Of a stretch of DNA of 64,000 bases, positions 44,539 to 54,370 are shown one piece after another. The position numbers and the translations under genes are program-made. How positions within the stretch are numbered: position 1 is the stretch's first letter; every line of letters begins with the position of its first letter. Below the pieces are notes generated by a model, which was given only the letters and a program-made list of their open reading frames with translations, searched no databases and was not told where the DNA came from. Source of the DNA: Bernardetiaceae bacterium (GTDB taxonomy: Bacteria > Bacteroidota > Bacteroidia > Cytophagales > Bernardetiaceae); assembly GCA_020832465.1 (NCBI GenBank), contig JAFIER010000242.1:1-64000 (forward strand), written 5' to 3'.

Positions 44539-46371
44539 ATGCGCATATTCAGACGACTTATTAGCTATTTAGAGCCACTTCATATTTTTATACCTGTTTA
44601 TTTTGTAGTGCTTCTGCTCGGTGTTATTTTCGGAGCAGCTAATTTTACATTACTCATACCGCTTTTAGATTTGCTTTTCGGAACGAGCAGTATAAGTACG
44701 GATTTGCAAGCCGCCCCTGATTTTTCGTTTAGTATTAGCTATATCAAAGAGAGCTTTCAGTATCATTTTATTACCTACTCTGAAGCCAATGGCAAAGTAG
44801 CTACTTTGTGGTTTGTGTGTAGTATTTTGATTATCACGGTTTTTTTCTCTAATTTTTTTCGGTATATAGGGCATGTCATGGTCAATCGCAAGCGTTTGAC
44901 GGGAATTACGGCTTTGCGCAAAGCACTTTTTGAGCATGTGATGCGCCTGCCGGCAGCTTATTTTAGCAATGAGCGCAAAGGCGACCTTATGGCAAGGCTT
45001 TCTTCTGATGTACGTGAAGTGGAGGTATCGGTATATAATCAAATCAAGGTCGTGATTAAAGAACCGATTACGGCGGTGGTTTATATCGGTTTGTTGCTTT
45101 TTATCTCTTGGGAACTGATGTTTTTTTCGCTTATATTTCTCACTTTAGCGGGCGGGCTTATCGGCACTGCCAAACGCCAACTTCGCCGCACAGGACGAGA
45201 AGTGCAGGGTTTGTCTGGTGATTTACTCAATACGATTGAAGAGTCTTTGTCTGGCATTAAGATTATTCAGGCTTTTACGGCAGAGCGTTTTATATTAGGT
45301 CGTTTTTTTTATCAAAATGACGCATATCGCAAAGTGGCCACAAAAAATGACAACAAAAGAGATTTAGCTTCGCCACTTTCGGAATTTTTGGGCGTAGCTA
45401 CTTTAGCAGGCATTGTTATCTATGGCGGTTCTTTGGTGCTTTCGGAAGAGAGTACGCTAAGTGCTTCAGCATTTGTAGCTTATGCCGCTTTGTTTTCGCA
45501 GGTCATACCGCCCTTACAATCGGCACTCAACGGCATTAGCACTATGCAACGTGGACTCGCCTCAGGAGAGCGCATTTTAGCAATTATGGATACTATACCC
45601 GATATTACTTCTCCTCAAAATCCTATTCATATCAAAAGTTTTGAAAGAGAAATAAGCCTGCAAAATGTTTGTTTTGCCTATGATGAGAAAATGGTATTAG
45701 ATAAGCTCAACCTCGATATTCCCAAAGGCAAAACAATTGCACTTGTAGGGCCTTCGGGAGGTGGAAAATCCACCGTAGCGGATTTAATACCTCGTTTTTA
45801 TGACCCCATAGCAGGTCAGGTAATGATTGATGGTATAGATATAAAAGATGTAGCACTCGAGGATTTACGCCAGCTTATGGGGGTCGTTACTCAGGAAGCT
45901 ATTCTTTTTAATGATACTATTTTCAATAATATTGCCTTTGGTATAAGCAAAGCAAGCGAGGAAGATGTAATCAAAGCAGCTAAAATTGCGAATGCGCACG
46001 ATTTTATTATGCAAACCGAGGCGGGCTATCAAACCAATATTGGCGATAGAGGCTCAAAACTCTCGGGCGGGCAACGGCAGAGAATAAGTATCGCCAGAGC
46101 AGTGCTTAAAAATCCGCCGATTCTAATCCTTGATGAAGCCACCTCTGCCTTAGATTCTGAATCGGAGAAACTCGTACAAGAAGCCCTCGAAAATCTTATG
46201 AAAAATCGTACTTCACTCGTCATTGCTCATCGCTTAAGCACGATTCAACATGCTGATAAAATTATCGTTTTGCAAGAGGGCAAAGTCATCGAAGCTGGAA
46301 CGCATCACGAATTATTAAAACAAGAAGGTGCATATCATAAGCTCCTAAGCATGCAAAATATGAAGTCATAA
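44539..46371 (+). CDS. ABC exporter, MsbA-like (fused permease and ATPase)
   Basis: 610 residues: six-helix exporter domain (about 15-320), then an ATPase with Walker A GPSGGGKST, Q-loop VTQEA, signature LSGGQRQR, Walker B ILILDEATS, and His in IAHRLST. MsbA-type half transporters flip lipid A core or export lipids or peptides; substrate cannot be told. A homodimer is expected. Confidence 0.9.
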   Translation: MRIFRRLISYLEPLHIFIPVYFVVLLLGVIFGAANFTLLIPLLDLLFGTSSISTDLQAAPDFSFSISYIKESFQYHFITYSEANGKVATLWFVCSILIITVFFSNFFRYIGHVMVNRKRLTGITALRKALFEHVMRLPAAYFSNERKGDLMARLSSDVREVEVSVYNQIKVVIKEPITAVVYIGLLLFISWELMFFSLIFLTLAGGLIGTAKRQLRRTGREVQGLSGDLLNTIEESLSGIKIIQAFTAERFILGRFFYQNDAYRKVATKNDNKRDLASPLSEFLGVATLAGIVIYGGSLVLSEESTLSASAFVAYAALFSQVIPPLQSALNGISTMQRGLASGERILAIMDTIPDITSPQNPIHIKSFEREISLQNVCFAYDEKMVLDKLNLDIPKGKTIALVGPSGGGKSTVADLIPRFYDPIAGQVMIDGIDIKDVALEDLRQLMGVVTQEAILFNDTIFNNIAFGISKASEEDVIKAAKIANAHDFIMQTEAGYQTNIGDRGSKLSGGQRQRISIARAVLKNPPILILDEATSALDSESEKLVQEALENLMKNRTSLVIAHRLSTIQHADKIIVLQEGKVIEAGTHHELLKQEGAYHKLLSMQNMKS

Positions 46372-46595
46372 CCCCATACAAAAGCAAAGAAGCTGAGTGC
46401 ATCTCACTTAAAAGTCATAAAAATGGGCTAAATTTCTGAAAATTCATAATTTTGATTATTTTTGTGAGAACTAACATATAGACGAGTTAATCGGTATTTT
46501 TTATAGATTTTGAGCATAATTCTCAATAAAATCAGAATTTTATCGCAATAGAAATATTTTTTGTGTAATTTACATCAAACTACTATACATTTTTC

Positions 46596-46686
46596 GGTAG
46601 TCTTAAAGATGTAATGCTCAAAGTCTTTCAAAACTAACAGTTCTCAAAGAACTGTTAGTTCTAAGCATTACTTGTTATACACTACC
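46596..46686 (-). mobile_element. H-family 91-bp element, copy 1
   Basis: Ends GGTAGT / ACTACC; contains an A hairpin (ACTAACAGTTCTCAAAGAAC). Preceded by ACTACTATACATTTTTC, a D-family left end. Identical over all 91 bases to the complement of 63265-63355. Confidence 0.85.
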
Positions 46687-46731
46687 AATTCATATACTGA
46701 ATAACGATCATAACGCTTATTTTTTATTCTT

Positions 46732-48441
46732 ATGCTTTTAGACAAGACAGTCAATAATCTGAATCGAATCCGTCAGGTTTTGCAGGTACTTATCAAATAC
46801 GGTTTTGAAGATGTCATTACTGGTACGCCTGCGCTTAAGCGTCTTGTTCCTCCGAAGCAGCAGTTGGCTTGGAGCCGTGCGGAGAAGTCTGTTTTTGAGT
46901 ATAATCGCTGGGAGCGTCTTCGTATGATTATCGAGGAGCTTGGTCCTACTTTTATTAAGCTTGGTCAGCTATTAAGCAATCGTCCTGATGTATTGCCTAA
47001 GGGTTTGATTCAAGAGTTTGAGAAATTGCAAAGTAATGTTGCGCCTTTCAATGCAGAGACTGCCCGTAGCATTATTGAGCAGGAGCTGGGCAGCCCTATT
47101 GAGGAGACCTTTCTTTATTTTGATAATGTGCCGATAGGTTCTGCTTCTATCGGTCAGGTGCACCGCGCGCGCTTGCGCAATGGCGATGATGTCGTTATTA
47201 AGGTACGCCGTCCGAATATTTATATGAAAGTGCAGACCGATCTTTCGCTTTTGCGCGAGTTTGTAAAGCTCACTGAGAGCTATTTCATAGGTATTGGCAT
47301 TCTGAATCCTTTGGATATTGTCGATACTTTTGAGCGCAGTATGCGTTCAGAGTTAGATTATAACAACGAGGCGCGGCACATGGAGCAGTTTCGTAAAATT
47401 TATAGAGACGAGACGCTATTTTATGTTCCACGTCCTTATAGGGAATACTCTACCGACCGTATTTTGATTATAGAATTTGTGAGCGGTTGCAAAATTACCG
47501 ATGTTGCCCAGCTTGTTTCTTGGGGGCTTAACCCCGAAGAGGTGGCTGAAAATGGCATGCATATCTATTTGAATCAAATATTTAACTACGGATTTTTTCA
47601 TGCTGATCCTCATCCGGGTAATGTATTGGTAAAACCGAGCGGTATGATTGTACTGATAGATTTCGGTATGGTCGGAAAGCTCATGCAACAGCAAAAATAT
47701 GCTTTTGCGGGTGTATTTATCAGCCTTGCACAGCAAGATGCCAAGATGATGGCATTAAATCTACGCAAATTAGCTATTGATAGTGAAATTCCAGATATGC
47801 AGCGTTTTGAGCAAGATTTATCAGAATTAATAGAGGATTTTGTCGTGCTCGATGTCGATGATATGGGTATGGCAGAGCTTACAAGCCGTTTGCAACAGAT
47901 TATTTATCGCTACCGTTTGCAAGTGCCTGGTTCGATATTTTTAATTTTGCGTGCGTTAGCCATTTTAGAAGGCATTGGCAAAACGCTTCACCCCAAAATG
48001 CAAACCCTCGAGTATATCAAACCTTATGGTGTAAGCATTCTTGCAGAGCAGTTTTCTTGGGATAATATTACGAATGAGTTGCGCTATTCTTTTTCGCAGC
48101 TCGTCTCGATGCTCTATGGTGCACCTATAGAGGTTAAGTATATTTTGAAAAAGTTGCGCAAAGGTGAGCTTACCTTCAATCATCGCTTACTCAACTACGA
48201 ACCTATAATCAGAAGTTTTGACGGCATGTTTAATCGCTTGCTAATGGCTTTGATTGTAGCGGCTTTGATTATTGGTGCATCTATAACGACGCTTACCCCA
48301 GCGCCAGCGCATCTCACCTCTGAGTTGTTGGGGTTGCCTTATGTCAGTATTTTGGGTTTTAGTTTGGCCATAGGGCTTACACTTATCATATTTGCTTCTA
48401 ATATTTTGAAAGAACGAGGGAGGCGAAAAAGAAGAGACTAA
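46732..48441 (+). CDS. ABC1/UbiB/AarF family atypical kinase
   Basis: 569 residues. UbiB-type kinase-like fold with the KxGQ motif (FIKLGQLLSNRPD, residues about 79-91), a Lys in DVVIKVRRP, GFFHADPHPGNVLVK (catalytic loop) and VLIDFGMVG (metal Asp). Two hydrophobic helices near residues 505-560 anchor it in the membrane. The family has ATPase/kinase activity linked to isoprenoid quinone (here probably menaquinone) lipid handling; the substrate is unknown. Confidence 0.9.
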   Translation: MLLDKTVNNLNRIRQVLQVLIKYGFEDVITGTPALKRLVPPKQQLAWSRAEKSVFEYNRWERLRMIIEELGPTFIKLGQLLSNRPDVLPKGLIQEFEKLQSNVAPFNAETARSIIEQELGSPIEETFLYFDNVPIGSASIGQVHRARLRNGDDVVIKVRRPNIYMKVQTDLSLLREFVKLTESYFIGIGILNPLDIVDTFERSMRSELDYNNEARHMEQFRKIYRDETLFYVPRPYREYSTDRILIIEFVSGCKITDVAQLVSWGLNPEEVAENGMHIYLNQIFNYGFFHADPHPGNVLVKPSGMIVLIDFGMVGKLMQQQKYAFAGVFISLAQQDAKMMALNLRKLAIDSEIPDMQRFEQDLSELIEDFVVLDVDDMGMAELTSRLQQIIYRYRLQVPGSIFLILRALAILEGIGKTLHPKMQTLEYIKPYGVSILAEQFSWDNITNELRYSFSQLVSMLYGAPIEVKYILKKLRKGELTFNHRLLNYEPIIRSFDGMFNRLLMALIVAALIIGASITTLTPAPAHLTSELLGLPYVSILGFSLAIGLTLIIFASNILKERGRRKRRD

Positions 48442-48562
48442 CGAATTAGGTGCGGGAGCAAGTTCAAGCATCAGAAATATTATATTCTTTAAGACGAAAA
48501 AATAACATTTTACGGCGCATCTTGTTTTGAGTTTTTATACTTACTATTTTTCTATAAACTTC

Positions 48563-48961
48563 ATGCAACTCAAACTAACTCATTTCATATTTTTTTGCTG
48601 TTTGCTTATGCTCTCAGCTTGCGGTTCGGATATTGATAAAGGAGATTTTGATAGCAATACTTGGAAACAAGACCCTTTAGCTTGCCAAGATAAGCGGAGT
48701 GCGCTACTGCCCGAGTTTGAAATCATAGAAAAAAATATTATCGGTGCGAGCGAGGCGGCAGTGCGTCAGCTTTTAGGCAAGCCCGACTATACCGAACTCT
48801 ACAAAAGAAGGCAAAAATTCTATTATTACTACATAGACAAAGGCACACAATGTGTGGACTACCAAGGCGATATCAATAAGCTTGCACGCAAGCTACAAAT
48901 TCGTTTTGATGCAGTCAATGAAGTCAATGAAATCGTCATTACTGCCCCTAAGCCCATGTAA
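48563..48961 (+). CDS. Small lipoprotein, BamE/SmpA-like
   Basis: 132 residues with lipobox LSAC (Cys20) when started at ATG 48563; the longer frame from 48527 has no signal function. IIGASEAAVRQLLGKPDYTE and YYYYIDKGTQC resemble the SmpA/OmlA (BamE) beta-beta-alpha pattern (a Gly-x-x-x-x-x-V-x-x-L-x-G-x-P motif). BamE is part of outer-membrane assembly, but many such proteins are unrelated to BAM, so this is only a fold suggestion. Confidence 0.6.
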   Translation: MQLKLTHFIFFCCLLMLSACGSDIDKGDFDSNTWKQDPLACQDKRSALLPEFEIIEKNIIGASEAAVRQLLGKPDYTELYKRRQKFYYYYIDKGTQCVDYQGDINKLARKLQIRFDAVNEVNEIVITAPKPM

Positions 48962-49037
48962 CTTGAAGGCATCTTCTAAAAGAAAATGCTGAAAGTATAG
49001 TGCTAAGATTTCTCGGGTGCATCTCAAAACTACCTAT

Positions 49038-49072
49038 TTGATGTTTGGTTTGGATACCAAAACACGGTTGTT
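49038..49072 (+). repeat. E repeat, diverged
   Basis: GATGTTTGGTTTGGATACCA then AAACACGG, about 77 bases after the BamE-like stop. Confidence 0.5.
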
Positions 49073-49086
49073 TAATATGCGTTTTT

Positions 49087-50862
49087 CTATTCAAAATTCA
49101 TTTCTTTTTTAAGGTTATCAATCATTTCTTTGGGTACTTCTTCTAAGTCTAAAATCATAAGCCCGTCGAGTGCGTCGTTGAACTTAGGGTCTATATTAAA
49201 GCTAATAATTTTTGCATTTTGTTTGATATATTTTTTGAGTAGAATAGGCATATTAAAGTGAGCCATTTCTATGTCGCTAATAATTTTATCAAATTTTACT
49301 AAATCATTTTGTGCTGTTTCGAGTAGAATTTCGGCATCAATGGTCTCAAGTTTGGGTTTGAATCCTTTTCTTGGACGCACAAGTGTAGCCATTTCGTGGT
49401 TATAGTAATATTTTTTGATAAAAGCGACAATCATACTTTTCGAGACTTCTGAGTAGTCATTGCTAATACTTACAGGGCCGAGCAGATAGCGATATTCTGA
49501 ATTTTGCATCAAAAAATACAAAATGCCTTTCCAAAGTAAGAAAAGAGGAAGTCGTTTTTGTTGATAAGTTTTGAGAATAAAAGAGCGTCCGAGTTCGATG
49601 GTTTGTTCTAATACGGGGAGCATTTCGTCTTTCATTTCAAAAAGACTTTGCGTATAAAATCCTTTTTTTCCGTATTTTTCTAAAATATCTTTGCCTTTAC
49701 CTAATCGATAAGCCCCTGCTACGATTTTGGCTTCTTTGTCCCATAATATCAAATGGTGGTAGTACAAATCATATTCATCAATATCACGGCTCAAGTTTGT
49801 ACCTTCTCCGACAGCCCTAAAAGTAAGTTCGCGTAGCCTACCAATTTCGTTGAGCGTTTTAGGAATCTGGCTGGCGTCGGCGATATAAAGCTCAAACTCT
49901 GCTTGTGCGTGCAAGCGTTGTTTGGGTGGTAGGTTTGTAATTTCTTGTGTGAGTAGTTCTGTAGCAATCGGCTCTGCAAGGGGTTGTATATTTTTCTTAG
50001 TCGTTCTGCTTTTAATAGGATTTTTAAAAAAAGATTTGACTTGCAGTGCAGAACCCAGCGAATAAGTTTTGGCACGCAGATAGCGCCCAAAGGTTTCGAA
50101 ATCCGTACCAAAAGCCTGTTGTTCTTTTATGGTAATGGGCTTACCGATACGAATACGAATTTCGGCTTTTTTCTTATTAAAAAGTTCACGTGGCAGCGAG
50201 GCAGTGCGCAAAAGTGGGTGAATGCGCCCTACCAAATGAAAAATTTTGCTATTGCTACCCTCAAAATAAATGGGTATGATGGGTACGCCTGCGCGCAAAA
50301 TTAAACGAATAGCGGAGCTATGCCACTCTCTGTCTGCAATTCTGCCTATATTAGGCTGATAGCTCGATACCTCACCAGCGGGGAAAATTCCGATAGGTGT
50401 ACCACCTCTTAGTAATGATAGTGTAGTTTTGATGCCCGTAAAGCTACTACTCACGTGCTGATGACTTTCAAATGGATTGACGGCTACAAAATAGTCGCCA
50501 ATAGGGTCTATGCGCTTGAGTAGAAAATTTGCCATAACCTTAAACTCTGGACGTATAGCTACAATTGTTTTGATAAGTAAAAGTCCATCAATTGTACCAT
50601 ACGGGTGATTAGATACCGTAACAAAAGCACCTGTTTTGGGAATATGATGCAATTCTTGCTCATCTATTACCGCACGTATTTGCTGTGAGTCTAAAAAAGC
50701 ATTGACAAAATCAATTCCTTGATGCTCTGATATTTTATCATACAATTTATTGATTTTGTTGATTTTTGTAAGCTCCATCAACAAACCCGCTACTTTTTCA
50801 ATTTGAAATTTTCTCAAATTTGTAGCTTCTACAAAATCATTTTTTCCAATTAGTTTCTTCAT
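49087..50862 (-). CDS. Bifunctional acyltransferase, ornithine-lipid synthase (OlsF) type
   Basis: 591 residues with two modules. N-terminal PlsC-type acyltransferase (about 45-260): NHPYGTIDG (H-x5-D), IFPAGEVSS and PIIPIYFEGSNS. C-terminal GNAT/hemolysin-like module (about 310-560): ELTFRAVGEGTNLSRDIDEY and LGRSFI, LFLLWKGILYFLM, LGPVSISNDYS. This order is that of OlsF, which makes ornithine lipids by adding both acyl chains, reported in Flavobacterium and Serratia. Ornithine lipids are common in Bacteroidota. Activity not proven. Confidence 0.78.
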   Translation of the reverse strand: MKKLIGKNDFVEATNLRKFQIEKVAGLLMELTKINKINKLYDKISEHQGIDFVNAFLDSQQIRAVIDEQELHHIPKTGAFVTVSNHPYGTIDGLLLIKTIVAIRPEFKVMANFLLKRIDPIGDYFVAVNPFESHQHVSSSFTGIKTTLSLLRGGTPIGIFPAGEVSSYQPNIGRIADREWHSSAIRLILRAGVPIIPIYFEGSNSKIFHLVGRIHPLLRTASLPRELFNKKKAEIRIRIGKPITIKEQQAFGTDFETFGRYLRAKTYSLGSALQVKSFFKNPIKSRTTKKNIQPLAEPIATELLTQEITNLPPKQRLHAQAEFELYIADASQIPKTLNEIGRLRELTFRAVGEGTNLSRDIDEYDLYYHHLILWDKEAKIVAGAYRLGKGKDILEKYGKKGFYTQSLFEMKDEMLPVLEQTIELGRSFILKTYQQKRLPLFLLWKGILYFLMQNSEYRYLLGPVSISNDYSEVSKSMIVAFIKKYYYNHEMATLVRPRKGFKPKLETIDAEILLETAQNDLVKFDKIISDIEMAHFNMPILLKKYIKQNAKIISFNIDPKFNDALDGLMILDLEEVPKEMIDNLKKEMNFE

Positions 50863-50922
50863 AATATTCTAACCTGCTTAGTATAGGGCAAAGAGGCAAT
50901 TTATTTATGTACGTAAAACAAA

Positions 50923-50960
50923 GATTATCACGTTTAGGAATTAGCACCTTCCCAATGGTG
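50923..50960. repeat. Half G repeat
   Basis: AAAGATTATCACGTTTAGGA and following ATTAG repeat one arm of the palindrome at 15757-15810. Confidence 0.5.
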
Positions 50961-51070
50961 TGGGTAGTAAGTCAGACGTAGTTAATGTCCAATAAAAGTT
51001 GCAAAATATTTTAAAACTGTATAATTGACTTACTCAAGCAATAAGCATACAAAATTCATAAACCAAGCCT

Positions 51071-51152
51071 CATACTACTATACATTTGCTAGCCAGAAAT
51101 AACATTTCTTTGAGAAATGTTATTTCTGGGTATTAAGTGTCATAGTAATATG
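51071..51152 (+). mobile_element. D-family short element
   Basis: CATACTACTATACATTTGCT, perfect B hairpin (51093-51129; arm CCAGAAATAACATTTCT) and CATAGTAATATG at the right. No flanking duplication could be seen. Confidence 0.65.
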
Positions 51153-51157
51153 AATTT

Positions 51158-52438
51158 TTATAATGCACCAATTTCTCTTTGAAATCCTTTAAGCTCGATG
51201 AGTTTTTGTTGGCTTCTACCTATTCGTCCTTCGGGTGTATCCGAGAAGCTACCATTGATTAAATAATGTATGGCTTCTGCGGTACAGAGTTCTTCGGGGT
51301 CTCCAAAGTCTCTGCTTAAGTCGTCTTTCACATAGGCATCAGCGGGTATTCCATCAAAATAATCAGCTTGCAAATCGGCATTTCTCACTTCAAAGCATAC
51401 GGGTCCGATGATAAATCCTTCAAATCTAAATCCGTATTGCCCTACGGGTTTTCCGTAAGTATCAGAGCCTACAACCTTTACAGGCATATAAGGACGCATG
51501 CCGTTGATCATAACTTCGCTTGCCGATGCTGAACCCCCTGTAGCAATAACTATCATACGAGAGATTGAGGTTAAACCTTCGGAGGTATTTTCTATCAAAA
51601 ACGCTTTATTTTCGTCTTGCTGTTCGCTATTATGATTAGTTTCGACAAGGAGCTTATCTTGCAAAGCGGGCGATGCAATAAGCCCAGCAAGGTATTGGGC
51701 AACGCCAAGCCTTCCCCCACCATTATAACGTACATCGAGGATAAGCTCTGTTGCACCCTGCGCACTAAAATAAGCAAAAGCCTCTTGCAACTCGTCCCTT
51801 GAGGTTTCTAAAAAGCTATTAAAAGCTAAATAAGCAATTTTTTTGCCCGAAACATCAAAGACATCTCTTTTCAACACTGTATTCATCGTAACTACTGCCT
51901 GTGCAATATTTTCTGTAATAACCTCACCATCTGGTCCGTCAAACTCAAAAGTAGCCGAGCGTCCTACTTGACTTGCACCAAGGGCAGCACCAAAATCAGT
52001 GATACTTCTCACGTCGTTGTTATTGATTTTGTAAACCTGTGCGCCTCGTCGCATACCCGCTTCATAAGCTGGAGAGGCTTTATATACAAAAGCGACGCGC
52101 AGCTCATTATTTTCGTCCCATTTAAGACTAAAACCATATCCAGCATACTGCCCTGCCTCGTAAAGCTGGTCGAATACTTGCTCGGTTTGCATAAAGCTCC
52201 AAGTATCGTATCTTGTGTACCTCAATGCGTTGAGTAGCGCACCAGCGTTGGGATAGTCATCGGGGTTTACATCGGGCATTTGGTCTTTCCAAAAATACCA
52301 TCGTTGCATAATTTGCCATACAGCAGCTTTGAGCCTATCTTCTTCGGAAAGTGTAGGCGCTACATCATCGTCGTTGCGACAGCCCGTGAACAGTAGGGTG
52401 GCTATCAAGAGATATAGACTTATTTTTTTTACGTTCAT
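51158..52438 (-). CDS. S41-family C-terminal processing peptidase, lipoprotein
   Basis: 426 residues with lipobox FTGC (Cys20). An N-terminal helical region, a PDZ-like region (about 105-170; YGFSLKWDENNELRVAFVYK, AGMRRGAQVYKINN), and the S41 protease core with Ser in GGSASASEVMING and Lys in TYGKPVGQYGF. Nucleophile and general base are thus present. LILDVRYNGGG is the usual core strand. Periplasmic or surface protease; substrate unknown. Confidence 0.88.
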   Translation of the reverse strand: MNVKKISLYLLIATLLFTGCRNDDDVAPTLSEEDRLKAAVWQIMQRWYFWKDQMPDVNPDDYPNAGALLNALRYTRYDTWSFMQTEQVFDQLYEAGQYAGYGFSLKWDENNELRVAFVYKASPAYEAGMRRGAQVYKINNNDVRSITDFGAALGASQVGRSATFEFDGPDGEVITENIAQAVVTMNTVLKRDVFDVSGKKIAYLAFNSFLETSRDELQEAFAYFSAQGATELILDVRYNGGGRLGVAQYLAGLIASPALQDKLLVETNHNSEQQDENKAFLIENTSEGLTSISRMIVIATGGSASASEVMINGMRPYMPVKVVGSDTYGKPVGQYGFRFEGFIIGPVCFEVRNADLQADYFDGIPADAYVKDDLSRDFGDPEELCTAEAIHYLINGSFSDTPEGRIGRSQQKLIELKGFQREIGAL

Positions 52439-52514
52439 AATGATTTGGGTTTTCTATTGAATTGTATTGAAAAATAATAAATAATTAAAAAAACAGAACC
52501 AACAGTTTGCAAAG

Positions 52515-52707
52515 GGGTGTACATCAAGTTGGTAAATCAACTTAGATAGTTTCAGCCTTCACAGTTTTTAAAGCTGTAGCCCGAAGCTCCAGCTTCGGAA
52601 GTAGCTTATAGAAGCTGGAGCTTCGTACTACCGGCAGTAAAGATATTAGATGTCAAATTTTTAGAAATATTATTTCTGAGATAATTTAGCAAAATTGTCG
52701 TACACCC
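52515..52707 (+). mobile_element. C-family element with F insertion and near-exact 8-bp duplication
   Basis: Ends GGGTGTACATCAAGTTGGTA and AAATTGTCGTACACCC. The A-hairpin position holds an F element (CCCGAAGCTCCAGCTTCGG and AGAAGCTGGAGCTTCG hairpins, 52573-52660). Flanks TTGCAAAG (52507-52514) and TTTCAAAG (52708-52715) match at 7 of 8. The rest of the gap to 52946 shows only the promoter below. Confidence 0.78.
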
Positions 52708-52875
52708 TTTCAAAGTATTGTTAGTACATGTATGTGTATTGCAAAACGCAATAACATGGAAGCATACTAAGCGAGAATTAAACCTTCAAGTGGCTTTTTG
52801 GGTTTTGAAAAGCCTAAAATTGGATTAGTTTAGCGTTTTTAAAAACAAAAAAACGTATTATTCACAATAAATACG

Positions 52876-52883
52876 TAATTTTG
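52876..52883 (+). promoter_or_regulatory. Candidate -7 box for der (TAATTTTG)
   Basis: Exact TAnnTTTG, 64 bases before der. -33 element not clear. Confidence 0.45.
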
Positions 52884-52946
52884 CGAAATAAAATCGCTAA
52901 CAAGAGCATTTTTTTTTAAATCTATTTTATTCAAGGACACAATTTC

Positions 52947-54254
52947 ATGCAAAATATAGTAGCCATTGTAGGTCGCCCGAACGTGGGTAAATCTACACTT
53001 TTTAATCGTCTTATAGAGGAGCGCAAAGCCATAATGGACGATGAGAGTGGCATTACAAGAGACCGCCACTACGGACAAGCGGAGTGGAGCGGCAAATTTT
53101 TTACAGTTATAGATACAGGTGGGTATGTAGTCGGTTCTGATGATGTATTCGAAACTGCTATTCGTGAGCAAGTCGAGATTGCTTTACAAGAAGCATCTGT
53201 ATTGATATTCATGGTAGATGTAAGTGCTGGAATTACAGGCTTAGATAAAGACTTTGCCAACGTACTCCGTCGCTCGAAAAAGCCCGTACTGCTCGTTGCT
53301 AACAAAGCCGATTCGCACGAAAAAGCCTATGCCGCTGCCGAGTTTTATGCTATGGGTTATGATGAGATTTATCCTATATCAGCCGCTACGGGTAGTGGTA
53401 CTGGTGATTTATTAGATAAAGTAATATCGTTTTTTCCGTCAGAGGGCAACGAAGACCCCCATGCGGGCTTACCGCGTATTGCTATTGTCGGAAGACCTAA
53501 CGTAGGTAAATCTTCTTTTTTAAATGTACTGCTTGGCGAATCGCGTACAATTGTATCAGATGTAGCAGGTACTACGCGCGATGCGATAGATACGGTGTAT
53601 AAGGCATACGGCAAAAATTTTATCTTAACCGATACGGCTGGAGTTAGACGCAAAGCCAGAGTAAAAGAAAATATAGAATTTTATTCCGTGATGCGCTCTA
53701 TTAAAGCCTTAGAAGAGTCTGATGTATGTATTTTGATGCTCGATGCCACACAAGGATTGGAGTCGCAAGATATGAACTTAATTCGCTTGGCGCAAACTCG
53801 CCGCAAAGGTATTGTGCTTATGGTAAACAAATGGGATTTATTGGAAAAAGACAGCAAAACCGCTGCTGAATATACCAAAGACCTCAAAGAAAAACTCGCA
53901 CCCGCAGATTATATTCCCATTATTTATACGTCTGTCTCGGACAAAAAACGCATTTTTCAAACCCTTGAAAAAGCTATTGAAGTCTATGAAAATAAGTACA
54001 AACATATTCCTACTTCTGCGCTCAACGATAAATTACTGCCAGAGATTGCACATAATCCGCCACCAGCGCATAGGGGAAGTTTTATCAAAATCAAATACAT
54101 TACACAATTACACGGCAAATCCCCTAATTTTGCCTTTTTCTGTAATCACCCTAAGCATATCAAAGAAAGCTACAGACGCTTTTTAGAAAATAAAATACGA
54201 TTGCATTTTGGCTTCGAAGGTGTGCCTATAAAGTTAGTCTTAAAGCAAAAATAA
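52947..54254 (+). CDS. der: Ribosome-assembly GTPase Der (EngA)
   Basis: Two consecutive GTPase domains and a KH-like C-terminal domain, the mark of Der, which acts in 50S subunit assembly. Domain 1: VGRPNVGKST, DTGGY, NKAD; domain 2 (from about 175): VGRPNVGKSSFLN, DTAGV, NKWD; C-terminal region from about 350 (IKIKYITQLHGKSPNFAFFC). 435 residues, normal. ATG 52947 gives MQNIVAIVGRPNVG. Confidence 0.96.
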   Translation: MQNIVAIVGRPNVGKSTLFNRLIEERKAIMDDESGITRDRHYGQAEWSGKFFTVIDTGGYVVGSDDVFETAIREQVEIALQEASVLIFMVDVSAGITGLDKDFANVLRRSKKPVLLVANKADSHEKAYAAAEFYAMGYDEIYPISAATGSGTGDLLDKVISFFPSEGNEDPHAGLPRIAIVGRPNVGKSSFLNVLLGESRTIVSDVAGTTRDAIDTVYKAYGKNFILTDTAGVRRKARVKENIEFYSVMRSIKALEESDVCILMLDATQGLESQDMNLIRLAQTRRKGIVLMVNKWDLLEKDSKTAAEYTKDLKEKLAPADYIPIIYTSVSDKKRIFQTLEKAIEVYENKYKHIPTSALNDKLLPEIAHNPPPAHRGSFIKIKYITQLHGKSPNFAFFCNHPKHIKESYRRFLENKIRLHFGFEGVPIKLVLKQK

Positions 54255-54316
54255 ACCTAAACAAGCACAAATATAGCCCACAAGAGCTAATCAAATAGTT
54301 TCTCAAAATTATACCA

Positions 54317-54370
54317 CTATATATTTTTCCATAACGCAAGATTTGCAACCCCTACGCTATGGAAAATAAG
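54317..54370 (+). repeat. Decayed D element left half
   Basis: ACCACTATATATTTTTCCATAACGC then CCCCTACGCTATGGAAAA, the D left end and inner palindrome with changes. Confidence 0.55.

Noticed and set aside
51071-51152. Target duplication at this D copy
   Set aside because: Flanking nonamers do not match; the copy may be old or rearranged.
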